Notes under the pieces: generated by a model | Told to the model about the DNA's origin: nothing | Seen by the model: the letters and a program-made list of their open reading frames with translations, nothing else | Databases searched by the model: none | Assembly (NCBI GenBank): GCA_024762755.1 | Contig: JANTGX010000010.1 | Coordinates: 1 to 22,495 of the forward strand | From: Gammaproteobacteria bacterium | GTDB taxonomy: Bacteria > Pseudomonadota > Gammaproteobacteria > SZUA-152 | DNA length: 22,495 bases | Direction of reading: 5' to 3' | Shown here: positions 5,822 through 13,333 of the stretch, piece by piece | How positions within the stretch are numbered: the first letter of the stretch is position 1 | How the letters are laid out: every line of letters starts with the position of its first letter | Translations under genes and position numbers: made by a program

Positions 5822-7425
5822 GTGTACAACAGCTGCTCGCACATGCGTCCAGAAAAGGGAAAGCTGGGGCCAAGCCCTCGTCCCTAGGGATTGCACATCA
5901 CTTAAGCCCAGCCCACATGTTCTCGGGGGTAGTCCAACCACTCGCCTTGCAGACTAAGCTAGTGGTCGGCCACGGCAACGATCCTCTGGAACGTGAGGCA
6001 GATCAGGTAGTGCGCATGCCGGAGCCACAAAAGAAGCGACGACTCAATATCTCGGGACACAAATCTCTACATGCAAAGCCCTTAGTACGAGGAGGAGCAA
6101 ACGGCACCCGCATCAACAGCGTGAGCGTCCCGGAGAAAGTGGCAGCCGTGCTGCGCAGCGCCGGTCACCCGCTGGATCCTGCCAGCCGGAATTTCATGGA
6201 GCGTCGTTTCGGCCAGGATCTCGGTGATATCCGGCTGCATACCGGCCCGGCGGCGGCGCAGTCGGCGCAATTACTTTCGGCCCGCGCCTACACCCTTGGC
6301 CGGCACATTGTGTTCGGGCCGGAAGGCTATACCCTGCATGCACCCGAATCGCGGCAACGGCTGGCGCACGAACTGACCCATGTGATCCAGCAACGCCGGC
6401 CCGGCGGCGCAAACCTGGGCACCGCGCAACGCGAGAGCGAAGCCCAGCGTGTGGCGCGCGGCATTGCCACCGACGCCCCCATACCCCCCATCAGTGCGGC
6501 CAGCCCGGCGCTGTCACGCGATCCGCAACCGGGCGCCGAAGACGACGTCTCGTTCCAGGCGCCACTGGCCGAGGCGACCTGCGACATCGGCCGTTTGTGC
6601 CGATTGAGCCTGCACAACCCGGGGACGGTCAGCCGCACGCGCCTGTTGCGGGTTTTTACAGCCTGCAACCCCGATATCAGCCCCGCCAGCCTGGTCGCCG
6701 GCAACCCCTGCCTGACGCCGAACTTCGGCCGGCCGATACTGCCGACGGCCGGACCCCGTCGTACGCCGGGCACCACACCGGCTACCGGCAGCGTCCCCGC
6801 CCCGGCCAGCGGCGGTGGGCTTTCCCTGCCGTCGACCAAAATCCAATTCAATCTCGGTGCGGCCGCGGTCAGCATCGACCTGCCGGCCTCACTGTCCGTG
6901 CGCCTGCCGATAGAGTTCCGCGGCGCCCGGACCCTGGTCTTTGCACTCAACGCCAGCACCAGTGAATTTTCCTTCAGCGTTACCATCAACGCCCTTCAGC
7001 ACGTGCGCATCATCGCGCGTGCCAGCGCGACCACTGCGGGGCGCGGTGCGGCCGGGCTGACTATCCAGACGACCCGCACCACCTGCCGGGCGATGAATCC
7101 GGCTGCTGCGCGCTCGGCACTCCAGGCCGCCGGCACCCGCCTGCGCAATGCGATCCAGGCGGTGCAAACACCGCCGGCGCCGGACCCGGATGCCAGTAAG
7201 CTGGAACGCACGTTCGCGCCACACGCCCGACTGGCCGAAGTGGTCGGCGCGGTGGCCAACGTGAAATCCACCATCGACCGCGCCCGGGCATCGTGCCGCG
7301 AAGTACCGGTGGCTTCCTTCGACTTCGGTGTACAGGGCCAGCTCACCACGCCCGATGAACCGGCCACGCCAGGCTCACTGCCGCCAGCCACGTTCATCGG
7401 CGGTTCGCTGCGCCTGCATTTCTAG
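5818..7425 (+). CDS. DUF4157 protein, candidate eCIS cargo/effector with HELTH motif
   Basis: A 535-residue protein in three parts. Residues 1-100 form a basic, polar leader with LQTKLVVGHGNDPLEREAD (44-62) followed by VVRMPEP, a form of the EADxVAdxVMRMPEP motif that precedes many DUF4157 domains. Residues ~102-193 are DUF4157: FMERRFGQDLGDIRLHT, a strand with AYTLGRHIVFG, then HELTHVIQQ with H184, E185 and H188 as a zincin-like HExxH site. DUF4157 is one of the domains most linked to eCIS and is thought to mark or process cargo. The rest (~194-535) is a Pro-rich linker and a beta-rich region ending GGSLRLHF that I do not recognise; it may be the active payload or a particle part. The leader is less GC-rich than its surroundings. 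A start with a strong GGAGGGA and a 4-base overlap upstream tie it to the operon. Confidence 0.85.
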   Translation: MSVQQLLAHASRKGKAGAKPSSLGIAHHLSPAHMFSGVVQPLALQTKLVVGHGNDPLEREADQVVRMPEPQKKRRLNISGHKSLHAKPLVRGGANGTRINSVSVPEKVAAVLRSAGHPLDPASRNFMERRFGQDLGDIRLHTGPAAAQSAQLLSARAYTLGRHIVFGPEGYTLHAPESRQRLAHELTHVIQQRRPGGANLGTAQRESEAQRVARGIATDAPIPPISAASPALSRDPQPGAEDDVSFQAPLAEATCDIGRLCRLSLHNPGTVSRTRLLRVFTACNPDISPASLVAGNPCLTPNFGRPILPTAGPRRTPGTTPATGSVPAPASGGGLSLPSTKIQFNLGAAAVSIDLPASLSVRLPIEFRGARTLVFALNASTSEFSFSVTINALQHVRIIARASATTAGRGAAGLTIQTTRTTCRAMNPAAARSALQAAGTRLRNAIQAVQTPPAPDPDASKLERTFAPHARLAEVVGAVANVKSTIDRARASCREVPVASFDFGVQGQLTTPDEPATPGSLPPATFIGGSLRLHF

Positions 7426-7437
7426 GATACAGATGAC

Positions 7438-8094
7438 ATGAGCGGCTACAGCCAGTCCCCCCGTATCGTCAAAGGCGGCATCGTGCTGATCGATCCGGGT
7501 TCCGCACAGGTGCAACGCGTAATCGCCCTGCAGTACAACCCCGACACGCTGACGCGCACGCTGCAGGCGCAGGGCATGAGGGACAATGCGGAGCGCTCGG
7601 AGGCGCTACGCCTGAAGGGCCCGGCGGTGGAAACGCTGAAGCTGGATGCGGAGATCGATGCGGCCGATCAGTTGGAGTTCCCCGAACAACACCGGGCGGT
7701 GGTCGAGGCCGGCATCGGGCCGTCGCTGGCGGTGCTGGAATCCCTGGTCAATCCGGCGGCGGCGGATCTGTTGGCCAACCGGGCACGGGCGGCGGCGGGG
7801 ATGCTGGAGATCGCCCCCATGGAGTCGGCCCTGGTGCTGTTCGTATGGGGCGCGCAGCGCATCGTGCCGGTGCGAGTGACCGACTTTTCCATCACCGAGG
7901 AGGCCTTCGACCCCTCCCTCAATCCCCTGCGCGCCAAGGTGAGCCTGGGGCTGCGGGTACTTTCGGTGGACGACCTGGGCTTCGACCACAAGGGCGGTGG
8001 GCTGTTCATGGCCTATCTGCAGGCGCGCGAGCGCCTGGCCGCCCGCGCCGCCGCAGTGGGCTTCGACACCCTCGGCATTGGAGGACTGCCATGA
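7438..8094 (+). CDS. CIS tube-initiator/baseplate protein (Afp7 N-terminal-like, CIS_tube family)
   Basis: A 218-residue protein with features of the contractile injection system tube protein family: an N-terminal strand VKGGIVLIDP, then IALQYNPDTLTRTLQAQG (about 30-47), a polar loop, KLDAEIDAADQLE, and a C-terminal segment with PVRVTDFSITEEAFDPSLNPLRAKVSLGLRVL. The last is the typical strand-loop-strand by which such proteins join the tube to the hub. In Afp the protein Afp7 carries this part fused to a LysM-like domain; here the LysM part is the next gene. The gene starts 12 bases after the DUF4157 stop, the joint-largest gap in this run, with only a weak Shine-Dalgarno (AGGA at 7426-7429). 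It overlaps the LysM gene by 4 bases. Confidence 0.88.
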   Translation: MSGYSQSPRIVKGGIVLIDPGSAQVQRVIALQYNPDTLTRTLQAQGMRDNAERSEALRLKGPAVETLKLDAEIDAADQLEFPEQHRAVVEAGIGPSLAVLESLVNPAAADLLANRARAAAGMLEIAPMESALVLFVWGAQRIVPVRVTDFSITEEAFDPSLNPLRAKVSLGLRVLSVDDLGFDHKGGGLFMAYLQARERLAARAAAVGFDTLGIGGLP

Positions 8095-8456
8095 CCGACC
8101 CCCTCAAGGCCTTTATGCAGGCCAACGCCCTCAGCGCGCCGGCCTTCCCGCCGGACAGCCGCTACCATGGCCTGGAGACCGCGCAGTGGAGCCGCCCCGA
8201 TGGCGAGCCGGTGAGCTATGTGCGGCGCCGCTTCATCCCGCCGCCGGAGCAGCACGCCCTGCTGCACGAATATCGCATCGAACAGGGCGACCGGCCGGAC
8301 AGCGTGGCGGCCAAACAACTGGGCGATGCGGAGCAGTATTGGCGGCTGTGCGATGCCAACGCGGTGCTGCGTCCCAGCGAGCTGACCGAGACCCTGGGGC
8401 AGCGTATTCGCATCACCCTGCCGGCCGGGGTACCGGGAGGCAAGGATGTCGGCTAG
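8091..8456 (+). CDS. LysM-like baseplate protein (gp53/Afp7 C-terminal-like)
   Basis: ATG at 8091 overlaps the preceding stop by 4 bases and gives 121 residues. The first 60 residues hold RYHGLETAQW and YVRRRFIPP, which are conserved ahead of LysM in eCIS proteins. Residues about 61-111 fit a LysM fold: EYRIEQGDRPDSVAAKQLGD, then YWRLCDANAVLRPSELTE and RIRITLP at the end. In contractile tails the LysM-like domain (T4 gp53, Afp7 C-terminus) sits in the baseplate and contacts the hub; it does not act on peptidoglycan there. The gene is a stand-alone version of a domain fused in Afp7. It overlaps the next gene by 11 bases. No signal peptide is present, which argues against a secreted cell-wall-binding protein. 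Confidence 0.85.
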   Translation: MTDPLKAFMQANALSAPAFPPDSRYHGLETAQWSRPDGEPVSYVRRRFIPPPEQHALLHEYRIEQGDRPDSVAAKQLGDAEQYWRLCDANAVLRPSELTETLGQRIRITLPAGVPGGKDVG

Positions 8457-9588
8457 CGCCATCCATCTGAGCCTGATGATGGGGCCGGTGGTACCACTGC
8501 CGGTGCCCGCGCCGGTGATCGACGCCCTGGAACAGGTGGAGGTGACCCACAGCGCCGGCGAGCGCAGCGGTTTCCAGCTGCGCTTCAAGATCACCGCTCA
8601 CTCGGCGCTCAATACCCTGTTCCTGATCGCTGCCGGCCAGAATACCAGTCTCGGCACGCCACCGCTGCGGGTGGTGTTGATTGTGACCCTCGGCGGCCGC
8701 CCGCAACCCCTGTTCGACGGTGTGGCCACCCACATGGAGGTACAGCCGGGGCAGAACGACCAGCCGGGCAGCATCTCGGTCACCGGCGAGGACCTGACCA
8801 AGGTGATGGACATGCTCGACTTCAGCGGCCTGCCCTATCCGGCCATGCCCATCCCGGCGCGGGTGGCGCTGATCTGCGCCAAGTACGCCGCCTTCGGCGT
8901 CATTCCGTTACCCATCCCCGAGCTGTTCCCGGACGTGCCGATCCCGGTGGATCGTATCCCCTCGCACCAGGGCACCGATCTGGCCTATGTGCAGGAATTG
9001 GCGCGGAAAGTGGGTTACGTGTTCTATATCGAGCCGGGCGAGGTACCACTCACCAACATCGCCTACTTCGGCCCCGAGATCAAAGTCGGTCCGCCGCAAC
9101 CGGCGCTCAATGTCGATATGAATAGCCACACCAACGTGGAATCGCTCAACTTCAACTTCGACCCCACCCAGGGGGTCCTGCCGGTGGTCTACATCCAGAA
9201 CGCCATGACGCGGGTGCCGATCCCCATTCCCATCCCCGACCTCAACCCGCTGCAACCACCGCTAGGCGCCCTGCCGGCCCCCATCGCCAAACTCAAGGTG
9301 CTGAAGGACACGGCCAAGATGAACCCCATGCAGGCGCTATCGAAGGGGCTGGCGGAGGCCGGCAAGTCGCAGGATGCGGTGACCGGTAACGGTTCGCTGA
9401 ACGTGCTGCGCTACGGGCGTATGCTCAAGGCCCGCCGCCTGGTGGGCGTGCGGGGCGTCGGTGTCGCCTATGATGGCTTGTACTTTGTGAAAAAGGTCAC
9501 CAGCACCCTAAAGCGCGGCGAGTTCAAGCAAGACTTCGAACTGACCCGCAACGCCCTCATCTCCAACACACCGGTGGTACCCGCATGA
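8446..9588 (+). CDS. gp27-like hub protein (N-terminal half of Afp8/VgrG)
   Basis: A 380-residue protein that matches the gp27/phage late control D hub family: VIDALEQVEVTHSAGERSGFQLRFKI near the start, DGVATHMEVQPGQND and ISVTGEDLTKVMDMLD (about 108-123) in the first barrel, and HQGTDLAYVQELARKVGYVFYIEPG (about 176-200) in the second. It closes with GEFKQDFELTR, where trimeric hubs end. Three Pro-Ile/Pro-Leu runs stand out, at about 14-22, 149-165 and 257-264 (VPIPIPIP). Such hubs form a trimer beneath the tube and hold the spike. In Afp8 and VgrG this part is fused to the gp5-like OB fold; here that is the next gene, joined by a 4-base overlap. ATG at 8446 lies inside the LysM gene and has AAGG upstream. 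Confidence 0.9.
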   Translation: MSASAIHLSLMMGPVVPLPVPAPVIDALEQVEVTHSAGERSGFQLRFKITAHSALNTLFLIAAGQNTSLGTPPLRVVLIVTLGGRPQPLFDGVATHMEVQPGQNDQPGSISVTGEDLTKVMDMLDFSGLPYPAMPIPARVALICAKYAAFGVIPLPIPELFPDVPIPVDRIPSHQGTDLAYVQELARKVGYVFYIEPGEVPLTNIAYFGPEIKVGPPQPALNVDMNSHTNVESLNFNFDPTQGVLPVVYIQNAMTRVPIPIPIPDLNPLQPPLGALPAPIAKLKVLKDTAKMNPMQALSKGLAEAGKSQDAVTGNGSLNVLRYGRMLKARRLVGVRGVGVAYDGLYFVKKVTSTLKRGEFKQDFELTRNALISNTPVVPA

Positions 9589-10094
9589 CCGAACGTTTCT
9601 ATGGCAAGTATCGCGGCGTCGTCCTCAACAATATCGACCCCCTGCAACAGGGCCGCCTGCAGGTGCAGGTGCCGGACGTGGCCGGCCTCGCGCCCGCCAC
9701 CTGGGCCATGCCCTGTGTGCCCATCGCCGGTCCGCAGAACGGCATGGTGGCGCCGCCGATGATCGGTTCCGGGGTCTGGGTGGAGTTCGAGCAAGGCGAT
9801 CCCGACCACCCCATCTGGGTCGGCTGCTTCTGGGGCAGCGCGGCCGAGGTACCGGCCCTGGCCCTGGCCACACCGCCGGGTCTGTCGGCCATCACCCTGC
9901 AGACCCCCTTGCAGAACGGTCTGACCATCTCCGACCTGCCGGGGCCCACGGGCGGCATCATGCTCAAGAGCGCCACCGGCGCCACACTGATCGTCAACGA
10001 CACCGGCATCTACATCCAGAACGGCAAGGGCGCCGCCATCACCCTGGTGGGGCCCACCGTGACCATCAACAACGGCGCGCTGACGGTGATCTGA
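9585..10094 (+). CDS. gp5/gpV-like spike protein (OB fold plus beta-helix needle)
   Basis: A 169-residue protein. Residues about 1-90 are the OB fold of the gp5/VgrG/gpV family: YGKYRGVVLNNIDPLQQGRLQVQVP, then WAMPCVPIAG and VWVEFEQGDPDHPIWVGCFWG, all hallmark segments. After a linker, residues ~103-169 alternate short strands and Gly/Asn turns (GGIMLKSATGATLIVNDTGIYI, ending VTINNGALTVI), which is what the triple-stranded beta-helix needle looks like. No lysozyme domain lies between, unlike T4 gp5. The protein should trimerise beneath the gp27-like hub and carry the PAAR-like tip encoded one base downstream. Together the two proteins at 8446 and 9585 equal one Afp8. The start overlaps the hub stop by 4 bases. 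Confidence 0.9.
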   Translation: MTERFYGKYRGVVLNNIDPLQQGRLQVQVPDVAGLAPATWAMPCVPIAGPQNGMVAPPMIGSGVWVEFEQGDPDHPIWVGCFWGSAAEVPALALATPPGLSAITLQTPLQNGLTISDLPGPTGGIMLKSATGATLIVNDTGIYIQNGKGAAITLVGPTVTINNGALTVI

Positions 10095-10095
10095 T

Positions 10096-10416
10096 ATGCC
10101 CGGACCTCTACTCCATGTCGGCGCCACTGTCCTCTGTGCCCACGGCGGCACCGCCACGCCGACGGCTCCCAACCCGCGCGTGCTGGTGAATGGTCAGCCG
10201 ACCGTGACCATGAGCGCGCCCTATGTCATCGCCGGCTGCCCGTTCAATGTCTCCGGCAGCCCGGTGCCCTGCGTGAGCGCGCAGTGGGTGGTGGCGGCGA
10301 CTCGGGTGCTCTCCAATGGCCAACCGCTGGTCCTGATGGACAGCCAGGCGGTATGCGTCCCCAATGGCACGCCACTGCTGCCGGCAGTGGCCCAGACCCG
10401 CGTCATCGGGAGTTGA
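10096..10416 (+). CDS. PAAR-like spike tip protein (Afp10 type)
   Basis: A 106-residue protein beginning MPGPLLHVGATVLCAHGG, the start of PAAR-like (DUF4280-type) tip proteins in eCIS loci. Candidate metal ligands are H7, C14, H16, C48, C59 and C87. The segment RVLVNGQPTVTM (28-39) recurs as RVLSNGQPLVLM (70-81), so the fold is an internal repeat of strand-turn-strand units, as expected of a small cone built from repeated motifs. In Afp and T6SS the PAAR protein sharpens the spike and can carry effectors; no extension domain is present here, so any cargo would travel elsewhere. It starts one base after the spike stop and ends two bases before the gp25-like gene. Confidence 0.85.
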   Translation: MPGPLLHVGATVLCAHGGTATPTAPNPRVLVNGQPTVTMSAPYVIAGCPFNVSGSPVPCVSAQWVVAATRVLSNGQPLVLMDSQAVCVPNGTPLLPAVAQTRVIGS

Positions 10417-10418
10417 TC

Positions 10419-10787
10419 ATGACCCGTCTGCTGCACTTTCCCTACCAGTTCGATGGCCGCGGCCGCAGCCGCGAGGACGACGAGGCGAGCTGGATCCGCG
10501 GCCTCATCGAGCAGGTGCTGTTCACCACCCCCGGCGAGCGGGTGATGCGGCCCGAGTTCGGCAGCGGCCTGCAGGAGCTGGTGTTCGCCCCCAACAGCCC
10601 CGAGCTGGCGGCCACCGTGCAGTTCCTGGTGCAGGGCGCGCTGCAGCAGTGGCTCAGTGACCTGATCCAGGTCGAACAGGTGGAGGTGCGCTCGGTGGAG
10701 GCCAGCCTGACAGTGACCGTGGCCTATACCATCCTGCGCAGCCAGGAGCGCCAGCAGGAGCAGTTCGCGCTGGGAGGCACACCATGA
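10419..10787 (+). CDS. gp25-like baseplate wedge protein (Afp9 type)
   Basis: ATG at 10419 gives 122 residues; the open frame runs further upstream only as shadow of the tip gene. The protein holds the GPW/gp25 signature: WIRGLIEQVLFTTPGERVMRPEFGSGLQELVF at about 26-57, including the PGER and PEFG pieces, followed by a helix and VEVRSVEASLTVTVAYTI. Gp25-like proteins link the wedge to the first sheath ring and start sheath polymerisation; they are among the most conserved parts of contractile tails. The order tip, gp25, gpJ matches Afp10, Afp9, Afp11 in function but with tip and gp25 exchanged. It overlaps the next gene by 4 bases. Confidence 0.93.
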   Translation: MTRLLHFPYQFDGRGRSREDDEASWIRGLIEQVLFTTPGERVMRPEFGSGLQELVFAPNSPELAATVQFLVQGALQQWLSDLIQVEQVEVRSVEASLTVTVAYTILRSQERQQEQFALGGTP

Positions 10788-13333
10788 TCTATCGCTGCTG
10801 TAACGAAAAGCGGCGCGCCGCCGTGGCGGCCCCCGAGGTTACCCTCAACGGCATCGATTGGCTGGAGGTGCTGGACCGCGACGCCCCGGCCGGTCTGCCA
10901 CCCCAGCGCACCCTGTTGCTCGGCCTGCTCAAGCCGGTGCCGGCGGGCCTAGGGATCAACAACCTGCGCATCGAGGGTGGCGAGCGGGTACGCCGCATCG
11001 CCATCGAGACGCTGGAGCGGGCCAGCGCCAGCGCCCACCCGGAATTCAACGGTAGGCCCGACGCTGATCGGGTGCTGGTGATCCAGACCGACCGCAGCGG
11101 CGACTACAGCCGCTACCGGCTGCGCCTGGTGGAGAGTCCCGACAGCGAGCGCCCGCCGGCAGGGATCGATCCGATGCTGGCCAGCGTCGAGTTCGAATTC
11201 AAGATCGACTGCCTGGGTGACTTCGACTGCCAGCCCCAGAACCCCTGCAGCGAGCCGGCCCAGACCTGGCCCGACATCGACTACCTGGCCCGCGACTACG
11301 CCAGCCTGCGGCGCATGCTGCTGGACCGCCTGGCCCGCACCCTGCCCGGCTGGCGTGACCGCAGCCCGGCCGATCTGACCACCACCCTGGCCGAGCTGAT
11401 CGCCTACGTGGGCGACCTGCAGCACTATCAGCTGGACGCCATCGGCACCGAGGCCTATCTGCGCACCGCCCGGCGCCGCACCAGCCTGCGCCGCCACGCC
11501 CTGCTGGTGGACTATCGCCTCAGCGAAGGCTGCAACGCCCGCAGTTGGCTGCACCTGGAAGTGACCGGAGACGACCCCGTGCCCCTGCCGGCGGACCTGC
11601 GCTGTCTCACCCGCCTGCCCGACGCGCCCGCCCGCCTCGGACCCGGTTCGAGCGCGGCGCGCGAGGCCCTGGCCAGTAGCGCACTGGTGTTCGAACCGCT
11701 GGCGGGACAGGAGACGACCACCCTGCGCGCGGCGCACAACCGGTTCACCTTCTACACCTGGGGTGACGCCCGCTGCTGCCTGCCGCAGGGCAGTACGCGG
11801 GCCACGCTGGCCGGCCACTGGCCTGACCTGGCACCGGGTGATGTACTCATCCTGCAAGAGGTCATCGGTCCCCACACCGGCGAGGCCGCCGACGCCGACC
11901 CCAGCCATCGCCAGGCGGTGCGTCTCACCGCGGTACAGGCGACGCAGTACGATCCCCTCACCGAACTCCCCATCACCGAGATCCAGTGGCACAGCGACGA
12001 TGCCCTGACCTTTCCACTGTGCCTGTCCTCGGAAACGGACGACGCCCATGGCAACCGGCCGCTGGACGGGGTCAGCATCGCCCTCGGCAACAACATCCTG
12101 GTGGATCACGGTCGCACCATCGAGGATGAGGACCTGGGTGAGGTGCCCACCCCCCGGCTGCACTACCCGCCCGCGGTGGGCGATGGCTGCCAGGCGGCCG
12201 CAGCTGAGCCCCTGCCGCCGCGCTTTCATCCCAGCCTCACGACGGGGCCGGTGACGCGGCAAGGTACGGTGCGGCGTAATGTGGTGGTGGATGGCCTGCG
12301 CCGCAGTGAGCGGGTGCTGTTCGATCCCGACGCCGCCGCCAGCGCGGCCCTGCAGTGGTCGGTAGCCGATGCCGTGCCCGCCGTGTCGTTGAACGATGAG
12401 ACGGCGAGCGGCCTCCAGTGGCAGCCCCACAACGACCTGCTCGACAGCCATCCCGGTGACCGCCATTTCGTGTTGGAGAGCGAAGAAGACGGCAGCGCCC
12501 GTATCCGCTTCGGTGACGATCGACACGGCCGACGCCCCAACAGCGGTACCCGTTTCACCGCCCGTTACCGGGTCGGCAACGGACCGGCCGGCAATGTCGG
12601 GGCCGGCGCCATCGCCCATGCCGTCACGGCGGAACCGCGCATCGTCTCCATCACCAATCCGCTCCCGGCCCAGGGTGGCAGCGAGCCGGAGAGCGCCGCC
12701 GCCATCCGCCGCCACGCGCCGCAGGCCTTCCGCCGCCAGGAACGGGCGGTGACCCCGGCCGACTACGCCGCCATGATTGAACGCATGGCTGGGGTGCAAC
12801 GGGCCGTCGCCCGGCTGCGCTGGACCGGCAGCTGGTACACCGTCTTCGTCACCGTGGACCGGAGCGGCGGGCTGCCGGTGGATGAGGCCTTCACTGCCCA
12901 GGTCATCGACCACCTAGCGCGCTATCGCATGGCCGGCCATGACATCGCGGTGGAGGGGCCGGTCTTCGTACCGCTGGAGATCGACCTGCTGGTCTGTGTC
13001 GATCCCGCCTATTTCCGCAGCGACGTGCGCCGCGATCTGCTCGACGCCCTGGGCAGTCAACAACATGCCGACGGTAGTCGTGGCCTGTTTCACCCCGACA
13101 ACTTCAGCTTTGGCCAGAGCGTCTATCTCGGTCCGCTGTACGCCACCGCGCGCGCCGTGCCGGGTGTGGACTCGGTGCAGGTCACCCGCTTCCAGCGGCA
13201 AGGCCGGCCCGATCCGCTGCCATTGCAACAGGGTCACCACGAATTGGGACCGCTGGAGATCGCGCGCCTCGACAACGACCCCAACTTCCCCGAGCACGGC
13301 GTGCTCCGGCTTGAACTCCACGGAGGCAAGTGA
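10784..13333 (+). CDS. Baseplate assembly protein gpJ-like 1 (Afp11/T4 gp6-like wedge)
   Basis: An 849-residue protein. An N-terminal domain (1-140) is followed by a Cys cluster, C143, C149 and C155 around CLGDFDC, and then TWPDIDYLARDYASLRRMLLDRLARTLPGW (about 163-192), the usual entry to the gpJ-type wedge fold. The Baseplate_J core lies at about 570-720: GNGPAGNVGAGAI near 598-609, NPLPAQGGSEPESAAAIRRHAP, and the helix with TPADYAAMIERMAGVQRAVAR. In contractile tails these proteins form the ring that holds the hub and signals sheath contraction. The C-terminal part ends with a charged HGVLRLELHGGK. The gene is followed immediately by a second gpJ-like gene. The Cys cluster, absent from T4 gp6, may hold a metal or disulphide. 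Confidence 0.9.
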   Translation: MIYRCCNEKRRAAVAAPEVTLNGIDWLEVLDRDAPAGLPPQRTLLLGLLKPVPAGLGINNLRIEGGERVRRIAIETLERASASAHPEFNGRPDADRVLVIQTDRSGDYSRYRLRLVESPDSERPPAGIDPMLASVEFEFKIDCLGDFDCQPQNPCSEPAQTWPDIDYLARDYASLRRMLLDRLARTLPGWRDRSPADLTTTLAELIAYVGDLQHYQLDAIGTEAYLRTARRRTSLRRHALLVDYRLSEGCNARSWLHLEVTGDDPVPLPADLRCLTRLPDAPARLGPGSSAAREALASSALVFEPLAGQETTTLRAAHNRFTFYTWGDARCCLPQGSTRATLAGHWPDLAPGDVLILQEVIGPHTGEAADADPSHRQAVRLTAVQATQYDPLTELPITEIQWHSDDALTFPLCLSSETDDAHGNRPLDGVSIALGNNILVDHGRTIEDEDLGEVPTPRLHYPPAVGDGCQAAAAEPLPPRFHPSLTTGPVTRQGTVRRNVVVDGLRRSERVLFDPDAAASAALQWSVADAVPAVSLNDETASGLQWQPHNDLLDSHPGDRHFVLESEEDGSARIRFGDDRHGRRPNSGTRFTARYRVGNGPAGNVGAGAIAHAVTAEPRIVSITNPLPAQGGSEPESAAAIRRHAPQAFRRQERAVTPADYAAMIERMAGVQRAVARLRWTGSWYTVFVTVDRSGGLPVDEAFTAQVIDHLARYRMAGHDIAVEGPVFVPLEIDLLVCVDPAYFRSDVRRDLLDALGSQQHADGSRGLFHPDNFSFGQSVYLGPLYATARAVPGVDSVQVTRFQRQGRPDPLPLQQGHHELGPLEIARLDNDPNFPEHGVLRLELHGGK
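13322..13326 (+). promoter_or_regulatory. Ribosome binding site deciding the start of the second gpJ-like gene
   Basis: GGAGG lies 6 bases before the ATG at 13333 and only 3 before a GTG at 13330. The spacing favours the ATG, which overlaps the preceding TGA by one base (TGATG). Confidence 0.6.

Noticed and set aside
7390..7425. Outer-membrane-protein C-terminal signature (terminal Phe) in the DUF4157 protein
   Set aside because: The protein has no signal peptide and only a few alternating strands at the end; a terminal Phe alone is not enough.
8091..8456. Peptidoglycan-binding secreted LysM protein
   Set aside because: There is no signal peptide and the gene sits between tube-initiator and hub genes, where LysM-like folds are structural.
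10949..12913. Open frame of 654 codons on the minus strand opposite the first gpJ-like gene
   Set aside because: GC-rich codons on the plus strand seldom give stops on the other strand. The translation is Gly/Val/Ala/Arg/His-rich with no known domain, while the plus frame has a clear Baseplate_J protein.
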